Source of the DNA: JAYRSJ01 sp041920215
GTDB taxonomy: Bacteria > Pseudomonadota > Gammaproteobacteria > Burkholderiales > Burkholderiaceae_C
Direction of reading: 5' to 3'
NCBI GenBank assembly: GCA_041920215.1
Contig: JAYRSJ010000011.1
Span: forward strand, 1 to 64,000
DNA length: 64,000 bases
The position numbers and the translations under genes were made by a program. Each line of letters opens with the position of its first letter. Within the stretch, counting starts at the first letter, position 1. The notes beneath the pieces were generated by a model, which saw only the letters and a list, made by a program, of their open reading frames with translations, did not search any database and was not told where the DNA came from. Positions 50,467 to 59,977 of this stretch are shown here, in pieces.

Positions 50467-52707
50467 TCACAAACGCATATCGACAACCAAGGCGTAGCTC
50501 GGCGTGCCGCGTCGGTCGGTGCGGTTGTAGGCGTCGTCGGGCAGCCATTGCGTGGTGATCTGATTCGGGGCACCGCCCCATGGCAGAGCGCCCTGCCTGG
50601 CAGTCAGGCGCATCGAGAGCTTGGGGCTGAACTGCCACTTGCCGTAGAACTCCGTCACCCGTGTGCGGGAACGATCCAGGCGCTGGTGCTCCGTGATCTG
50701 GGTGGCGTAGCTGGGGCTCAGGCTCACGCTGCCGCCCACGGTGAGCGGCATGCCGCTGACCGCGTGGTCAAAGCCGAAGGACGCCATCCAGGGGGCCTGA
50801 CCGTCCAGGCGGTTGTCCGGCCCGGGGAGGCCCAGGACCTGGGAGTGATAGGCACTGAACGCGGCGCGCAGGCTCAGCGCCCGCGCCGTCGCCGAGTCAG
50901 CCCAGGCGGTGGGCAGCAGGTCGGCCGCGCGCCCCTTGGCTTCCAGTTCCAGGCCGCTGGTGCGGGCCTTCGAGAAGTTCTGCGGCTCGCTGACCCAGCG
51001 CGGCACGCTGGCCCAGGACACATCGCGCAGGCTGAGCACCTGGCGCACCACACCGTCGAGGCGGCGGTGGAAGAAGCCCACGCTGAACATCGCCCCGCCC
51101 GCGCCGTAATGCTCGTACGCCATGTCGAGCCCGGTGGCCAGTTCGGGCCTCAGGCGCGGGTTGCCCAGGCGGTCCGGCGCACTCGCGGTGTTGGCCAGCT
51201 CGACATCGGGAAACTGGACGCTGACCACCGGCCGCGCCAACATCAGACTCAGATCGGCGGCGCGGTAGCTGCGGCTGAGACTGGCACGCAAGAGCTGGCG
51301 CCCCTTGACGTCGAACTTGTGGCTGAAGCTCAGCACCGGCGAGCTCACGCGGCTGCTGTGGGTCACCGGAGCAGCGCCAGCGCCTGTGCCCTGGCCGCGG
51401 GTCTGGATGCGCTCGTGACGGAACCCGAGATAGAGCTGCCACCGTGGGGTCAGCTCCCACTCATCCTGCACATAGAAGGCCTGGCGCAGCACGCGGGCTT
51501 CATAGGGCTGGCCCTCGAAGCCGCCGGCCAGGGGCTGGCCATTCGCGTCGGACCCGTCGCGGCGTTCCTGCAGCTCGCGCCGTTCCAGGTCCCATCCCAA
51601 GCTCAGCGCGTGATCGTCGCCGAACAGGCGGTTGTACTTGCCGGATTGCGTCAAACCGTCGGCCCGCCCCGAACCTACGGTGCGGGTGCGCAGCCCGCTG
51701 TCGGCGAAGCTGCGATTGGCCAGACGCCAGCTCGACTGCTGCAAGCCGGCCCGCAGTTCCAGGCGCTGGTCATCGGCCAGGCCCTTGGACCAGCTCGCCT
51801 GGGCATTGCGGTTGTAGGTGTCGCGGTGCAAATCCAGGTCGTCGATCTCCGGCGGCTGACCCGTGACCGCGCGGTTCTGGGTGTCGATGCCGGCGTTCCA
51901 GTTCAGCTTCTGCAAGAAGGCGCTGAGCGAGAGCTTGTGATCGGGACCCAGCTCCCAGTTCAGGCGCGGCGCGGCATTGGCGATCACGCCCCAGGCCACA
52001 AAAGTGCTTTGATGCTGTCCCAGCGCAGGCAGGCCGTCAGCGCCCGGACCGCGCCGCTCGATGTCGGCGCGGTTGTATTCGCGCTCCCAGTTGGAGAAGT
52101 AGATCGGCAGGGTGAAGGCCAACGGCCCCTGGGTTTCGCCGACGGTCAGTTGCAGATCTGGATCGGGGTGCTTGCGCCCATCGTTCAAGGTCAGCTGCAA
52201 GCTTCGCTGCGAGCGCCTGGGGGTATTTTTCAAAATGACATTGATCGTGCCTGCCACCGCCTGGGCACTTTGTTCTGCCGTCGGGCTTCGGAGTATCTCG
52301 ATACGCTCTATCTGGGCCGGATGGAGTTGATCAATCGAGAATCCGGCGGGTGCCGGATCACCATTGATCAGGATCTGCGTATACCGTCCACCCAAGCCCC
52401 GCAAACTCGGACCATCGCTGCCGATACTCACGCCAGGCTGGCGTCGCAATACATCAAGGATATTGCTGTCGCCGAATCGATCCAGTTCCTCGCGACCCAC
52501 GATTTGCTTGGCCAGCTTGGCGGCGCGGCGCAATTCGGTCGCGCTCTGCCGGGCGACCACCTCGACCCGCTGCAGGCTGGAGGGCTCCGGACGGACAATG
52601 CCGTCGTTGCTCGCAGCATCCTGGGCCGCACAGGTCAGTGGCAAAAGAAGAAAAAGGGCGCCTGCCGTCCGGCATTGGGAAGGCGGCAGGGCACAGAACT
52701 TGGGCAT
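50467..52707 (-). CDS. TonB-dependent outer-membrane receptor
   Basis: This 746-residue receptor has a signal peptide (FLLLPLTCAAQ), a plug domain with NILDVLRRQPGVSIGSDGPS, LRGLGGRYTQILINGDPAPA and RIEILRSPTAEQSAQAVAGT, and a barrel ending in the aromatic C-terminal strand (ALVVDMRL). No N-terminal FecA-type signalling domain is present. The ligand is unknown; neighbours (an AraC-type regulator and a secreted prolyl-oligopeptidase-family enzyme) hint at peptides but do not prove it. The gene is 92 bases downstream of the regulator. Confidence 0.9.
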   Translation of the reverse strand: MPKFCALPPSQCRTAGALFLLLPLTCAAQDAASNDGIVRPEPSSLQRVEVVARQSATELRRAAKLAKQIVGREELDRFGDSNILDVLRRQPGVSIGSDGPSLRGLGGRYTQILINGDPAPAGFSIDQLHPAQIERIEILRSPTAEQSAQAVAGTINVILKNTPRRSQRSLQLTLNDGRKHPDPDLQLTVGETQGPLAFTLPIYFSNWEREYNRADIERRGPGADGLPALGQHQSTFVAWGVIANAAPRLNWELGPDHKLSLSAFLQKLNWNAGIDTQNRAVTGQPPEIDDLDLHRDTYNRNAQASWSKGLADDQRLELRAGLQQSSWRLANRSFADSGLRTRTVGSGRADGLTQSGKYNRLFGDDHALSLGWDLERRELQERRDGSDANGQPLAGGFEGQPYEARVLRQAFYVQDEWELTPRWQLYLGFRHERIQTRGQGTGAGAAPVTHSSRVSSPVLSFSHKFDVKGRQLLRASLSRSYRAADLSLMLARPVVSVQFPDVELANTASAPDRLGNPRLRPELATGLDMAYEHYGAGGAMFSVGFFHRRLDGVVRQVLSLRDVSWASVPRWVSEPQNFSKARTSGLELEAKGRAADLLPTAWADSATARALSLRAAFSAYHSQVLGLPGPDNRLDGQAPWMASFGFDHAVSGMPLTVGGSVSLSPSYATQITEHQRLDRSRTRVTEFYGKWQFSPKLSMRLTARQGALPWGGAPNQITTQWLPDDAYNRTDRRGTPSYALVVDMRL

Positions 52708-52799
52708 GGATGGGGCTCCGCAAAAACGAAACCCGCAGACTAGCCATCCCCATCCAAATCAAGGCATTAGGATGGATTCCCGGACTCCAGGAATCGGTT

Positions 52800-53822
52800 T
52801 CAGGAGACCTGGACGGCCTTGCGATAGGCCGCCGGGGTCACCCCTTCTTGCTTCTTGAAGGCACTGTAGAAGGTCGACGCGGACTGAAAACCGGCCGCCT
52901 CGGCCACCTCCTCCATGGAGCGTGCCTGGGCTTCCCGCAGCAAGCCCTTGGCCGCATCGACCCGCCATTGGGTCAGGTACTGCTTGAAGGAGGTCTGATT
53001 GTTGTCATTCAGGAGCTGCGACAGTTTGGCCTGCGGCAGGCCGATACGTCGGGCCAGGCGCGACAAATTGAGATTCGGATCCCGATACAGTGCCTCCTCT
53101 GCCATCAGGGAATCCAGCTGCGCCAAATAGCTGCGAGCGACGTCGACGGGGATTCGCTTGTCCTGATAGGGTTCAATGGCTGCCTGACCCGAATACATGC
53201 GCCAGGCAATCAGAAGACTGAAAGCCAGCACAAAAGTAAATGACAGGGCCCCGACGATGTAGGAGGTATAGGTCGATGTCCAGTAGGTCACCCAAATCAT
53301 GCCCACCCCGGCCCAGGCGCCCACCAGCGGCATGGCGGTCTGGACATCGCTGAGTTGCGCGCGCCGCTGCCACAGGATGAGGGTAGCCATCAGCCAGTAG
53401 GCCAGCAGGCCGGCATTGATGCCTGGAATGACCCAGGTCCACCAGATCCGGACATTCAGCGCATAGGGCAGCAGCAGATTCAGCGCCAGCGTCAGCGCGC
53501 CCAGCAGCCCCAGATGCCAACGGTCCACGCGCTGCAGGCCGGCACTGGTGCCGAGCCCCGAACGCAGCAGAAAAAAGAGACAGGGGCCGACCAGGAACCA
53601 GGCACTCAGGCCGACTTGCAGCACGGTCCAGGAGACCTCGGGCCAGAAGTGGTAGGCGACCGACTTGCCGGTTCGCACGCTGACCAGCCAGACCAGCAGA
53701 GCCAACCAGCGCTGAGTCGGCCGCCCGCGAGCCCGCCACCACAGAAAACAGGCCAGTGCCATGCCGTTGAAACTGCCGAGCAGCGAAAAGAAGAACAGAA
53801 GGTGTTGGCTCAACGGATTCAT
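52800..53822 (-). CDS. Membrane-anchored AraC-family regulator (7TM + HTH)
   Basis: The 340-residue protein has about seven predicted TM helices in residues 1-210 and a C-terminal AraC HTH domain (about 240-340; SLARRIGLPQAKLSQLLND, and SMEEVAEAAGFQSASTFYSA, then FKKQEGVTPAAYRKA). Such membrane-bound AraC proteins sense a periplasmic or membrane cue and act directly on DNA. It stands just upstream of the TonB receptor on the same strand, so it may control it. Upstream (53823-54098) I see no gene in 276 bases. Confidence 0.85.
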   Translation of the reverse strand: MNPLSQHLLFFFSLLGSFNGMALACFLWWRARGRPTQRWLALLVWLVSVRTGKSVAYHFWPEVSWTVLQVGLSAWFLVGPCLFFLLRSGLGTSAGLQRVDRWHLGLLGALTLALNLLLPYALNVRIWWTWVIPGINAGLLAYWLMATLILWQRRAQLSDVQTAMPLVGAWAGVGMIWVTYWTSTYTSYIVGALSFTFVLAFSLLIAWRMYSGQAAIEPYQDKRIPVDVARSYLAQLDSLMAEEALYRDPNLNLSRLARRIGLPQAKLSQLLNDNNQTSFKQYLTQWRVDAAKGLLREAQARSMEEVAEAAGFQSASTFYSAFKKQEGVTPAAYRKAVQVS

Positions 53823-54098
53823 CGGACAGGGGCAAGACGTGCTAATGGGCCGGTAGCAGAAGGATCAGTATCGTATGGGCTGAGACTCGTTCAAGGCCGC
53901 CCGCAGGCAGCCCGCAGGCAGCCCGACCGTGCAGACAGGCGCATCGGAGGAGACACAGGACAGCTTGAAGCGCAAAGGCCCGAACCCTTGCGGATCCGGG
54001 CCTTGAAGAAACGGCGCTCAGGCACGACGTCCGGCAGGCCGTTGCGATCGACGGCGCGCCCGGCATGCGCCACCGCTCTAGCGGCAGCGCCCAGGGCG

Positions 54099-56288
54099 TC
54101 ACTTCGGCTGGAAACCGGGTAGGCCCGCGTGCCAGAGGAAGAAGGACCAGCGATCGGCCGTGCGCTGCTGGCCCTGGATGCGTGTGGAGCCCACGCCATG
54201 GCCGGCGTCGTACTCCAGACGCATCAGCACCGGCTTGCCCTCGGGATTGGCCGCCGCAAACCGGGTGCCGGTCTTGGTGCTCATCCACACATCCACGCGG
54301 GTGTCGTTCACGCCATGCTCGAACATCAGCGCCGGGTAGCGGGCACCGGGCTTGATGTGCTCATAGGTGCTGTTGTTGCGCAGGGCATGAAACTCCTCCT
54401 CGATCTTCACCGTGCCGTACTCGGGGATGTTGCCCGCCCCATTGGCGCGCGTCTCACTGCGGATCTGGTCCAGATTGCCCACGCCCATGACCGCGGCGAC
54501 AAACAGATCGGGCCGCTCGGTGACCACACGCCCCACGAAGATGCCGCCGGCGCTGCCGCCATACACCGACAGCCGCGCCGCTGACGTGTAGCCCTGGCGG
54601 ATCAGCCATTCGGCGGTGGCAATGCCATCGCGCCAGGTGTTGAACTTGCTGGTCTTGTGGCCGGCCTTGTGCCATTCATCGCCCAGGATGCCGCCACCGC
54701 GCGCATGGCAGATCACCATCACCCCGCCCTGCTCCAGCCAGGCCAGGGTGCGCGGGCTGATGCTCGGCTCCTCGACGGTGCCATAGGCGGCATAGCCGTA
54801 GAGCAGGGTGGGGTTGCGGCCATCGAGCTTGATATCGCTGCGCGAGATGATGGACACGGGCACTTCCACGCCGTCGTGGCTTTTCACCTTCACCTCGCGC
54901 GCCATCACGCCGGGCAGCACATCGAACTTGCCCTTGGGCGCCAGGTTCAGCGCCTTGGGTTCGGTGTCGGCAGCGGCCAGGAAGTAGTGGCGGGCTGAGC
55001 GCGTCCAGCCCGAGAGCTGCAGCACCACGCCGGGCAGCTCGGCGTCTGCATCGGCAATGGTCACATTGCCTTCGAACGGCAGCTTGATGGTTTGCGCCGC
55101 CGCGCCAGGCGCGGCGCCATGCGGCAGGCGGTACAGCTGCTTGGCCGCGCCATCGCGGCGGGTGAAGTACAGGCCCTCGGGGGCGGAGGCGATGGCGGTG
55201 ATGACCTCGTCGCCGCCCGGCACCAGCACCTCGGCACGGGCCATATCGGCCTGCGGCAGCGCCAGACGCAGCAGTTTGTAGCGCGGCGCATCCATGGCCG
55301 AGCGCAGGTACAGCCAACCCTGATGCGTGCTGACTTCGCCCACCTTCGCGGACTGATCAAACACCTTGCGCCACTTGGGCTTGCCGGCCAGCAGCGCCGC
55401 GCTGTCACTCATGTACAGCGAGCGGTAGCGGCTCACGCCGTGGTAGACCACGGCCAACGCCACCGGCTGACCGCGCAGCACATGCACGCTGGCGCCGTCG
55501 GAGCGGTCCAGGCCCAGCTCGGGATGCACGGTAGGGCCGAACACCGCCACATCCTTGTCCGGCTCGGCGAGACGGCGCAGATAGACCGTGTTGTCCATGA
55601 AGCGCTCGGCGCGTGGGCGTGTTTCCCAGCCCTGGGCCAGACGGGAATAGAAGAAGGCCGAGCCGTCATCCAGCCAGCTGGCACCGCCACCGCGGATGCG
55701 GTCGATCGGCGGCATCACCGGCTGGCCGGTCTCGGTATTGATCACATGCAGGGTACCGATCTCGGCGCCGCCGGCCGAGATGCTGTAGGCCACCAGGGCA
55801 CCATCGCGGCTGTTGCTGTAGGCGCCGATGGCGTGGGGCTTGCCGGTTGCCTTGGCCAGGGCTTCCGGGTCCACCAGCACTTTCTCGGCGCCGTCAAAGC
55901 CGCGGCGCATATAGAGCTTGAACTGGTTGTCGCTGGCCAGGCGCTTTTCATAGAAAAGATTGCCCTTGGCATCGCGATTCACATCGGTCACATTGGCCGG
56001 CACCTCGGCATCCAGCGCCTGGATGCGCTTGAGCAGCGGCTCACGGCCCGGGATGCGTGCGAGCACCTGCTCGGTGGCCTCGGCCTGCGCCTTCATATAG
56101 GCCTGCACGCCGGGGTCGCCGAGGTTCTCCAGGCAGCGGTAGGGGTCTTCGATCTTCACGCCCCAGTAGGTGTCGGTCACAGGGCATGGGGCCTGCAGGG
56201 CGGGCATCTCCACACCGGCCACGGCGGCGGCCTGAACCTCGAACACGGCGCTCAGGGCCAGGGCAAAAGCAAGGGTCGTTCTTCTCAC
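54099..56288 (-). CDS. Secreted prolyl oligopeptidase family serine peptidase (S9)
   Basis: The 729-residue S9A peptidase has a signal peptide (MRRTTLAFALALSAVFEVQA if GTG at 56288 is used), an N-terminal propeller starting VTDTYWGVKIEDPYRCLENL, and a catalytic domain with nucleophile Ser in YGGSAGGIFVGRV (GGSAGG), Asp in HGVNDTRVDVWMS and His in DAGHGVGSTRIQG. It cleaves proline-containing oligopeptides. The GTG was chosen because GGAG lies 7 bases upstream and gives a good signal peptide; ATG codons at 56315/56318 extend it by about 10 residues and have no Shine-Dalgarno. Confidence 0.88.
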   Translation of the reverse strand: MRRTTLAFALALSAVFEVQAAAVAGVEMPALQAPCPVTDTYWGVKIEDPYRCLENLGDPGVQAYMKAQAEATEQVLARIPGREPLLKRIQALDAEVPANVTDVNRDAKGNLFYEKRLASDNQFKLYMRRGFDGAEKVLVDPEALAKATGKPHAIGAYSNSRDGALVAYSISAGGAEIGTLHVINTETGQPVMPPIDRIRGGGASWLDDGSAFFYSRLAQGWETRPRAERFMDNTVYLRRLAEPDKDVAVFGPTVHPELGLDRSDGASVHVLRGQPVALAVVYHGVSRYRSLYMSDSAALLAGKPKWRKVFDQSAKVGEVSTHQGWLYLRSAMDAPRYKLLRLALPQADMARAEVLVPGGDEVITAIASAPEGLYFTRRDGAAKQLYRLPHGAAPGAAAQTIKLPFEGNVTIADADAELPGVVLQLSGWTRSARHYFLAAADTEPKALNLAPKGKFDVLPGVMAREVKVKSHDGVEVPVSIISRSDIKLDGRNPTLLYGYAAYGTVEEPSISPRTLAWLEQGGVMVICHARGGGILGDEWHKAGHKTSKFNTWRDGIATAEWLIRQGYTSAARLSVYGGSAGGIFVGRVVTERPDLFVAAVMGVGNLDQIRSETRANGAGNIPEYGTVKIEEEFHALRNNSTYEHIKPGARYPALMFEHGVNDTRVDVWMSTKTGTRFAAANPEGKPVLMRLEYDAGHGVGSTRIQGQQRTADRWSFFLWHAGLPGFQPK

Positions 56289-56442
56289 AAGGTGTCTCCG
56301 GCTAGGGACGCGCATCATAGGAAATTCAAACGCCCTGCGCTGCCCCAGCATGCTCAGGCCATGGCGCCGCCGTTGATGGCGGCAAAATGCCGCTCTCGTC
56401 ACCGGCCGCAGCGCGTGCTTCCATTTCATTTCAGGCGAACCC

Positions 56443-58095
56443 ATGTTGCAAAACCTTCCCGTCCTCTCCGAGACCGCCGCCGCCATCGGCCCCATCGTGC
56501 TGATCGTCATGGACGGCTATGGCCTGTCGAAGACCGGCGCGGGCAGTGCCATTGCAGCCGCCAACAAGCCGACGCTGGACCGCCTGTTCGCCCAATACCC
56601 GAACATCCAGCTGCGCGCGCATGGCACCGCGGTCGGCATGCCCTCGGATGACGATATGGGCAACTCGGAGGTGGGCCACAACGCGCTCGGCGCCGGTCAG
56701 GTCTATGCCCAGGGCGCTGCGCTGGTGGCCGACTCGATCACCTCGGGGGAGCTCTGGCAGGGCCAGGCCTGGCAGGAGATCGTCGCATCGGCCAAGGCCG
56801 GCCAGGGCAGCCTCCACTTCATCGGCCTGCTCTCCGACGGCAATGTGCACAGCCATATCGACCACCTCAAGGCCATGGTGCTGCGCGCCAGGCAGGAGGG
56901 CGTCAAGACGGTGCGCGTGCATGCGCTGATCGACGGCCGCGATGTGCCGGAGACCAGTGCGCTGGACTATGTCGTACCCTTTGAGGCCTTCCTGGCTGAG
57001 CTCAGCGTCGATGGCTTCGATGCGCGCATCGCCTCCGGCGGCGGTCGTCAGCACATCACGATGGACCGCTATGACGCCAACTGGCCGATGGTGGAAAAAG
57101 GCTGGAAGACCCATGTGCTGGGCCAGGGCCAGCAGTTCGCCAATGCCACCGCCGCGATCCAGGGCCTGCGTGAACAGCACCCGGGCGTGATCGACCAGGA
57201 CCTGCCCGAGTTCGTGATCGCGGAAAACGGCCAGCCCATCGGCACGATCGAAGACGGCGATGCCGTCGTGCTGTTCAACTTCCGCGGCGACCGTGCGCTG
57301 GAGATCACGCGCGCCTTCGAGGAGACCTCATTCGACAAGTTCGACCGCGAGCGCACGCCCAAGGTCAGCTTCGCCGGCATGCTGCAGTACGACGGCGACC
57401 TGAAGTTGCCGGCGCGCTTTCTGGTGGCGCCGCCCGCCATCAAGAACACCTCGGGCGAATGGTTCAGCAAGATGGGCATCGCGCAGTTCGCCTGCTCGGA
57501 AACCCAGAAATTCGGCCATGTGACCTACTTCTGGAACGGCAACCGCTCTGGCAAGTTCGACGGCGAGAGCTACCTCGAAGTACCCAGCGATGTGGTGCCC
57601 TACGAGGAGCGCCCCTGGATGAAAGCCGCCGAGATCACGGACGCGATGATCGCAGCGCTGCGCAGCGGCAAGCACAAGCTGCTGCGCTGCAACTTCGCCA
57701 ATGGCGATATGGTCGGCCACACCGGCAACGTCCGCGCCGCCACGAGGGCCATCGAAGCGGTGGACCTGGCGCTGGGTCGCTTGCTGAAAGCGGTGGACGC
57801 CGCCGGCGGCGTGGCCTTGATCACTGCGGACCACGGCAATGCCGATGAGATGTACGAGCTGGACAAAAAGACCCAGCAGCCCGCACAAAACCAGGACGGC
57901 AGCTTCAAGGCCAAGACCGCCCACACGCTCAACCCGGTGCCGCTGATCCTCTACCAGAACATCGCTGGCCTGAAGCTGGGCCTGAAGCAGACACCCAAGG
58001 CCGGCCTGTCCAATATCGCGGCCACCACCGCCAATCTGCTGGGCTTCGACAAGCACCCGGATTGGGATGAGAGCCTGCTGATCGCCGGCCAGTAA
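56443..58095 (+). CDS. gpmI: 2,3-bisphosphoglycerate-independent phosphoglycerate mutase
   Basis: GpmI interconverts 3- and 2-phosphoglycerate in glycolysis, Mn-dependent and of the alkaline-phosphatase fold. The 550-residue protein has the metal motif VLIVMDGYG, the phosphoserine motif DMGNSEVGHNALGAG, the substrate block HIDHLKAMVLRARQEGVKTV and ALIDGRDVP, and the second metal cluster TADHGNADEMY. It is somewhat longer than the 510-residue E. coli enzyme. Divergent from the peptidase (about 150 bases); convergent with lpdA. Confidence 0.96.
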   Translation: MLQNLPVLSETAAAIGPIVLIVMDGYGLSKTGAGSAIAAANKPTLDRLFAQYPNIQLRAHGTAVGMPSDDDMGNSEVGHNALGAGQVYAQGAALVADSITSGELWQGQAWQEIVASAKAGQGSLHFIGLLSDGNVHSHIDHLKAMVLRARQEGVKTVRVHALIDGRDVPETSALDYVVPFEAFLAELSVDGFDARIASGGGRQHITMDRYDANWPMVEKGWKTHVLGQGQQFANATAAIQGLREQHPGVIDQDLPEFVIAENGQPIGTIEDGDAVVLFNFRGDRALEITRAFEETSFDKFDRERTPKVSFAGMLQYDGDLKLPARFLVAPPAIKNTSGEWFSKMGIAQFACSETQKFGHVTYFWNGNRSGKFDGESYLEVPSDVVPYEERPWMKAAEITDAMIAALRSGKHKLLRCNFANGDMVGHTGNVRAATRAIEAVDLALGRLLKAVDAAGGVALITADHGNADEMYELDKKTQQPAQNQDGSFKAKTAHTLNPVPLILYQNIAGLKLGLKQTPKAGLSNIAATTANLLGFDKHPDWDESLLIAGQ

Positions 58096-58113
58096 AACCC
58101 CGGCTGAACGCCA

Positions 58114-58146
58114 CCGGACGAGAGCCTCGGACAGTCTCCCGTCCGG
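58114..58146. terminator. Candidate hairpin between gpmI and lpdA
   Basis: CCGGACG (58114-58120) pairs with CGTCCGG (58140-58146), with an extra GAG/CTC pair after one mismatch and an 11-base loop. There is no clear T-run, so termination strength is uncertain. Convergent genes on both sides make a bidirectional terminator plausible. Confidence 0.42.
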
Positions 58147-58174
58147 GGCTGTGCTTTGCCATCAAGCCGAGGAC

Positions 58175-59962
58175 TTACTTACGCGCCGGCGGCACATCCG
58201 TACAGCTGCCATGTGCCACCTCGGCCGCCATGCCGATGCTCTCACCCAGCGTGGGATGCGGGTGGATGGTCTTGCCGATGTCCACCGCGTCGGCGCCCAT
58301 CTCGATGGCCAGCGCGATCTCGCCGATCATGTCGCCGGCATGCGTCCCGACGATGCCACCGCCCACGATGCGGTGCGTCTCTTCATCGAAGAGCAGCTTG
58401 GTGAAGCCCTCATCGCGGCCGTTGGCGATGGCGCGGCCCGAGGCGGTCCAGGGGAACAGACCCTTCTTGACCTTGATGCCTTGAGCCTTGGCCTGCTCCT
58501 CGGTCAGGCCCACCCAGGCCACTTCCGGGTCGGTGTAGGCCACGCTGGGGATCACGCGGGCGTTGAAGGCGGCCGATGCCAGCTCCTTGTTGCCCTGCAG
58601 CTCGCCGGCGATCACTTCGGCCGCCACATGCGCCTCGTGCACCGCCTTGTGCGCCAGCATGGGCTGGCCCACGATGTCGCCGATGGCGAAGATGTGCGCC
58701 TGGTTGCTGCGCATCTGGATGTCGACGTTGATGAAGCCGCGCTCCGTCACCGCCACGCCGGCCTTGTCGGCCGCGATCTTCTTGCCATTGGGCGTTCGGC
58801 CCACCGCCTGCAGCACCAGGTCGTAGAGCCCTTCGCTCTTCGTGCCGTCCAGGCCTTCGAACTGCACCTTGATGCCCTCGGGCGTGGCCTCGGCGCCCAC
58901 CGTCTTGGTCTTCAACAGGATGTTGTCGAAGCGGTGCTTGTTCATCTTTTCCCAGACCTTGACCAGGTCGCGGTCGGCACCCTGCATCAGGCCGTCCATC
59001 ATCTCCACCACATCCAGGCGCGCGCCGAGGCTGGAGTACACCGTGCCCATCTCCAGGCCGATGATGCCGCCGCCGATGATCAGCATCTTCTTCGGCGTGC
59101 CCTTGAGCTGCAGCGCGCCGGTGGAGTCGACGATGCGCTCATCATCGGGCAGGAAGGGCAGGCGCACCGCCGCCGAGCCGGCCGCGATGACGGCCTTCTT
59201 GAAGCGCAGGGTCTGGGTCTTGCCGGTTTTTTCCTGCGCGGTGCCGCTGGTCTCTTCCACGCTCAGGTGGTAGGGGTCGATGAAGCTGCCGTAGCCGCGC
59301 ACGACCGTGACCTTGCGCATCTTGGCCATCTGGGCCAGGCCGCCGGTGAGCTTGGCGATGACCTTTTCCTTGTGGCCACGCAGCTTGTCGATATTGACAC
59401 TGGGCGCGCCGAAGTCCACGCCCAGATCGGCCATGTGCGAGACCTCGTCCATCACCGCCGCCACATGCAGCAGCGCCTTGGACGGGATGCAGCCCACGTT
59501 CAGGCACACGCCACCCAGCGTGGCATAGCGCTCGACCAGCACAACCTTCAGCCCCAGATCGGCGGCGCGGAAGGCGGCCGAGTAGCCGCCCGGGCCTCCG
59601 CCCAGCACCAGCACATCGAACTCCGCATCGGCGTTGCCGCTGTAGCTGGCGGCCTGGGGCGCAGGCGCAGCGGCAGCCGGGGACGCTGCAGCAGGCGCGG
59701 GGGCCGGTGCCGGCGCAACCGCTTCGGATGCTTCCAGGCTCAGCACCAGGCTGCCCTGGTTCACCACATCACCCACCTTGAGCTTGAGCTCCTTCACCAC
59801 GCCAGCGTGGCTGGACGGGATCTCCATCGAGGCCTTGTCGCTCTCCACCGTGATCAGGCTCTGGTCCACCTTGACGGTGTCACCCACCTTGACCAGCAGC
59901 TCGATCACCGCCACGTCCTTGAAGTCGCCGATGTCCGGGACCTTCACATCAATCAGTGCCAT
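58175..59962 (-). CDS. lpdA: Dihydrolipoyl dehydrogenase (E3) with N-terminal lipoyl domain
   Basis: E3 reoxidises dihydrolipoyl groups with FAD and NAD. The 595-residue product is longer than usual (about 475) because of an N-terminal lipoyl domain (1-80, lipoyl Lys in VESDKASMEIPSSHAG), an Ala/Pro linker and then the flavoprotein (from about 115) with FAD motif VLGGGPGGYSAAFRAADLGL, redox Cys pair GGVCLNVGCIPSK, NAD-binding IGGGIIGLEMG and C-terminal HPHPTLGES. This fusion is known in betaproteobacterial pyruvate dehydrogenases. It is last in aceE-aceF-lpdA. Confidence 0.96.
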   Translation of the reverse strand: MALIDVKVPDIGDFKDVAVIELLVKVGDTVKVDQSLITVESDKASMEIPSSHAGVVKELKLKVGDVVNQGSLVLSLEASEAVAPAPAPAPAAASPAAAAPAPQAASYSGNADAEFDVLVLGGGPGGYSAAFRAADLGLKVVLVERYATLGGVCLNVGCIPSKALLHVAAVMDEVSHMADLGVDFGAPSVNIDKLRGHKEKVIAKLTGGLAQMAKMRKVTVVRGYGSFIDPYHLSVEETSGTAQEKTGKTQTLRFKKAVIAAGSAAVRLPFLPDDERIVDSTGALQLKGTPKKMLIIGGGIIGLEMGTVYSSLGARLDVVEMMDGLMQGADRDLVKVWEKMNKHRFDNILLKTKTVGAEATPEGIKVQFEGLDGTKSEGLYDLVLQAVGRTPNGKKIAADKAGVAVTERGFINVDIQMRSNQAHIFAIGDIVGQPMLAHKAVHEAHVAAEVIAGELQGNKELASAAFNARVIPSVAYTDPEVAWVGLTEEQAKAQGIKVKKGLFPWTASGRAIANGRDEGFTKLLFDEETHRIVGGGIVGTHAGDMIGEIALAIEMGADAVDIGKTIHPHPTLGESIGMAAEVAHGSCTDVPPARK

Positions 59963-59977
59963 GTCCTGTGCTCCCGA

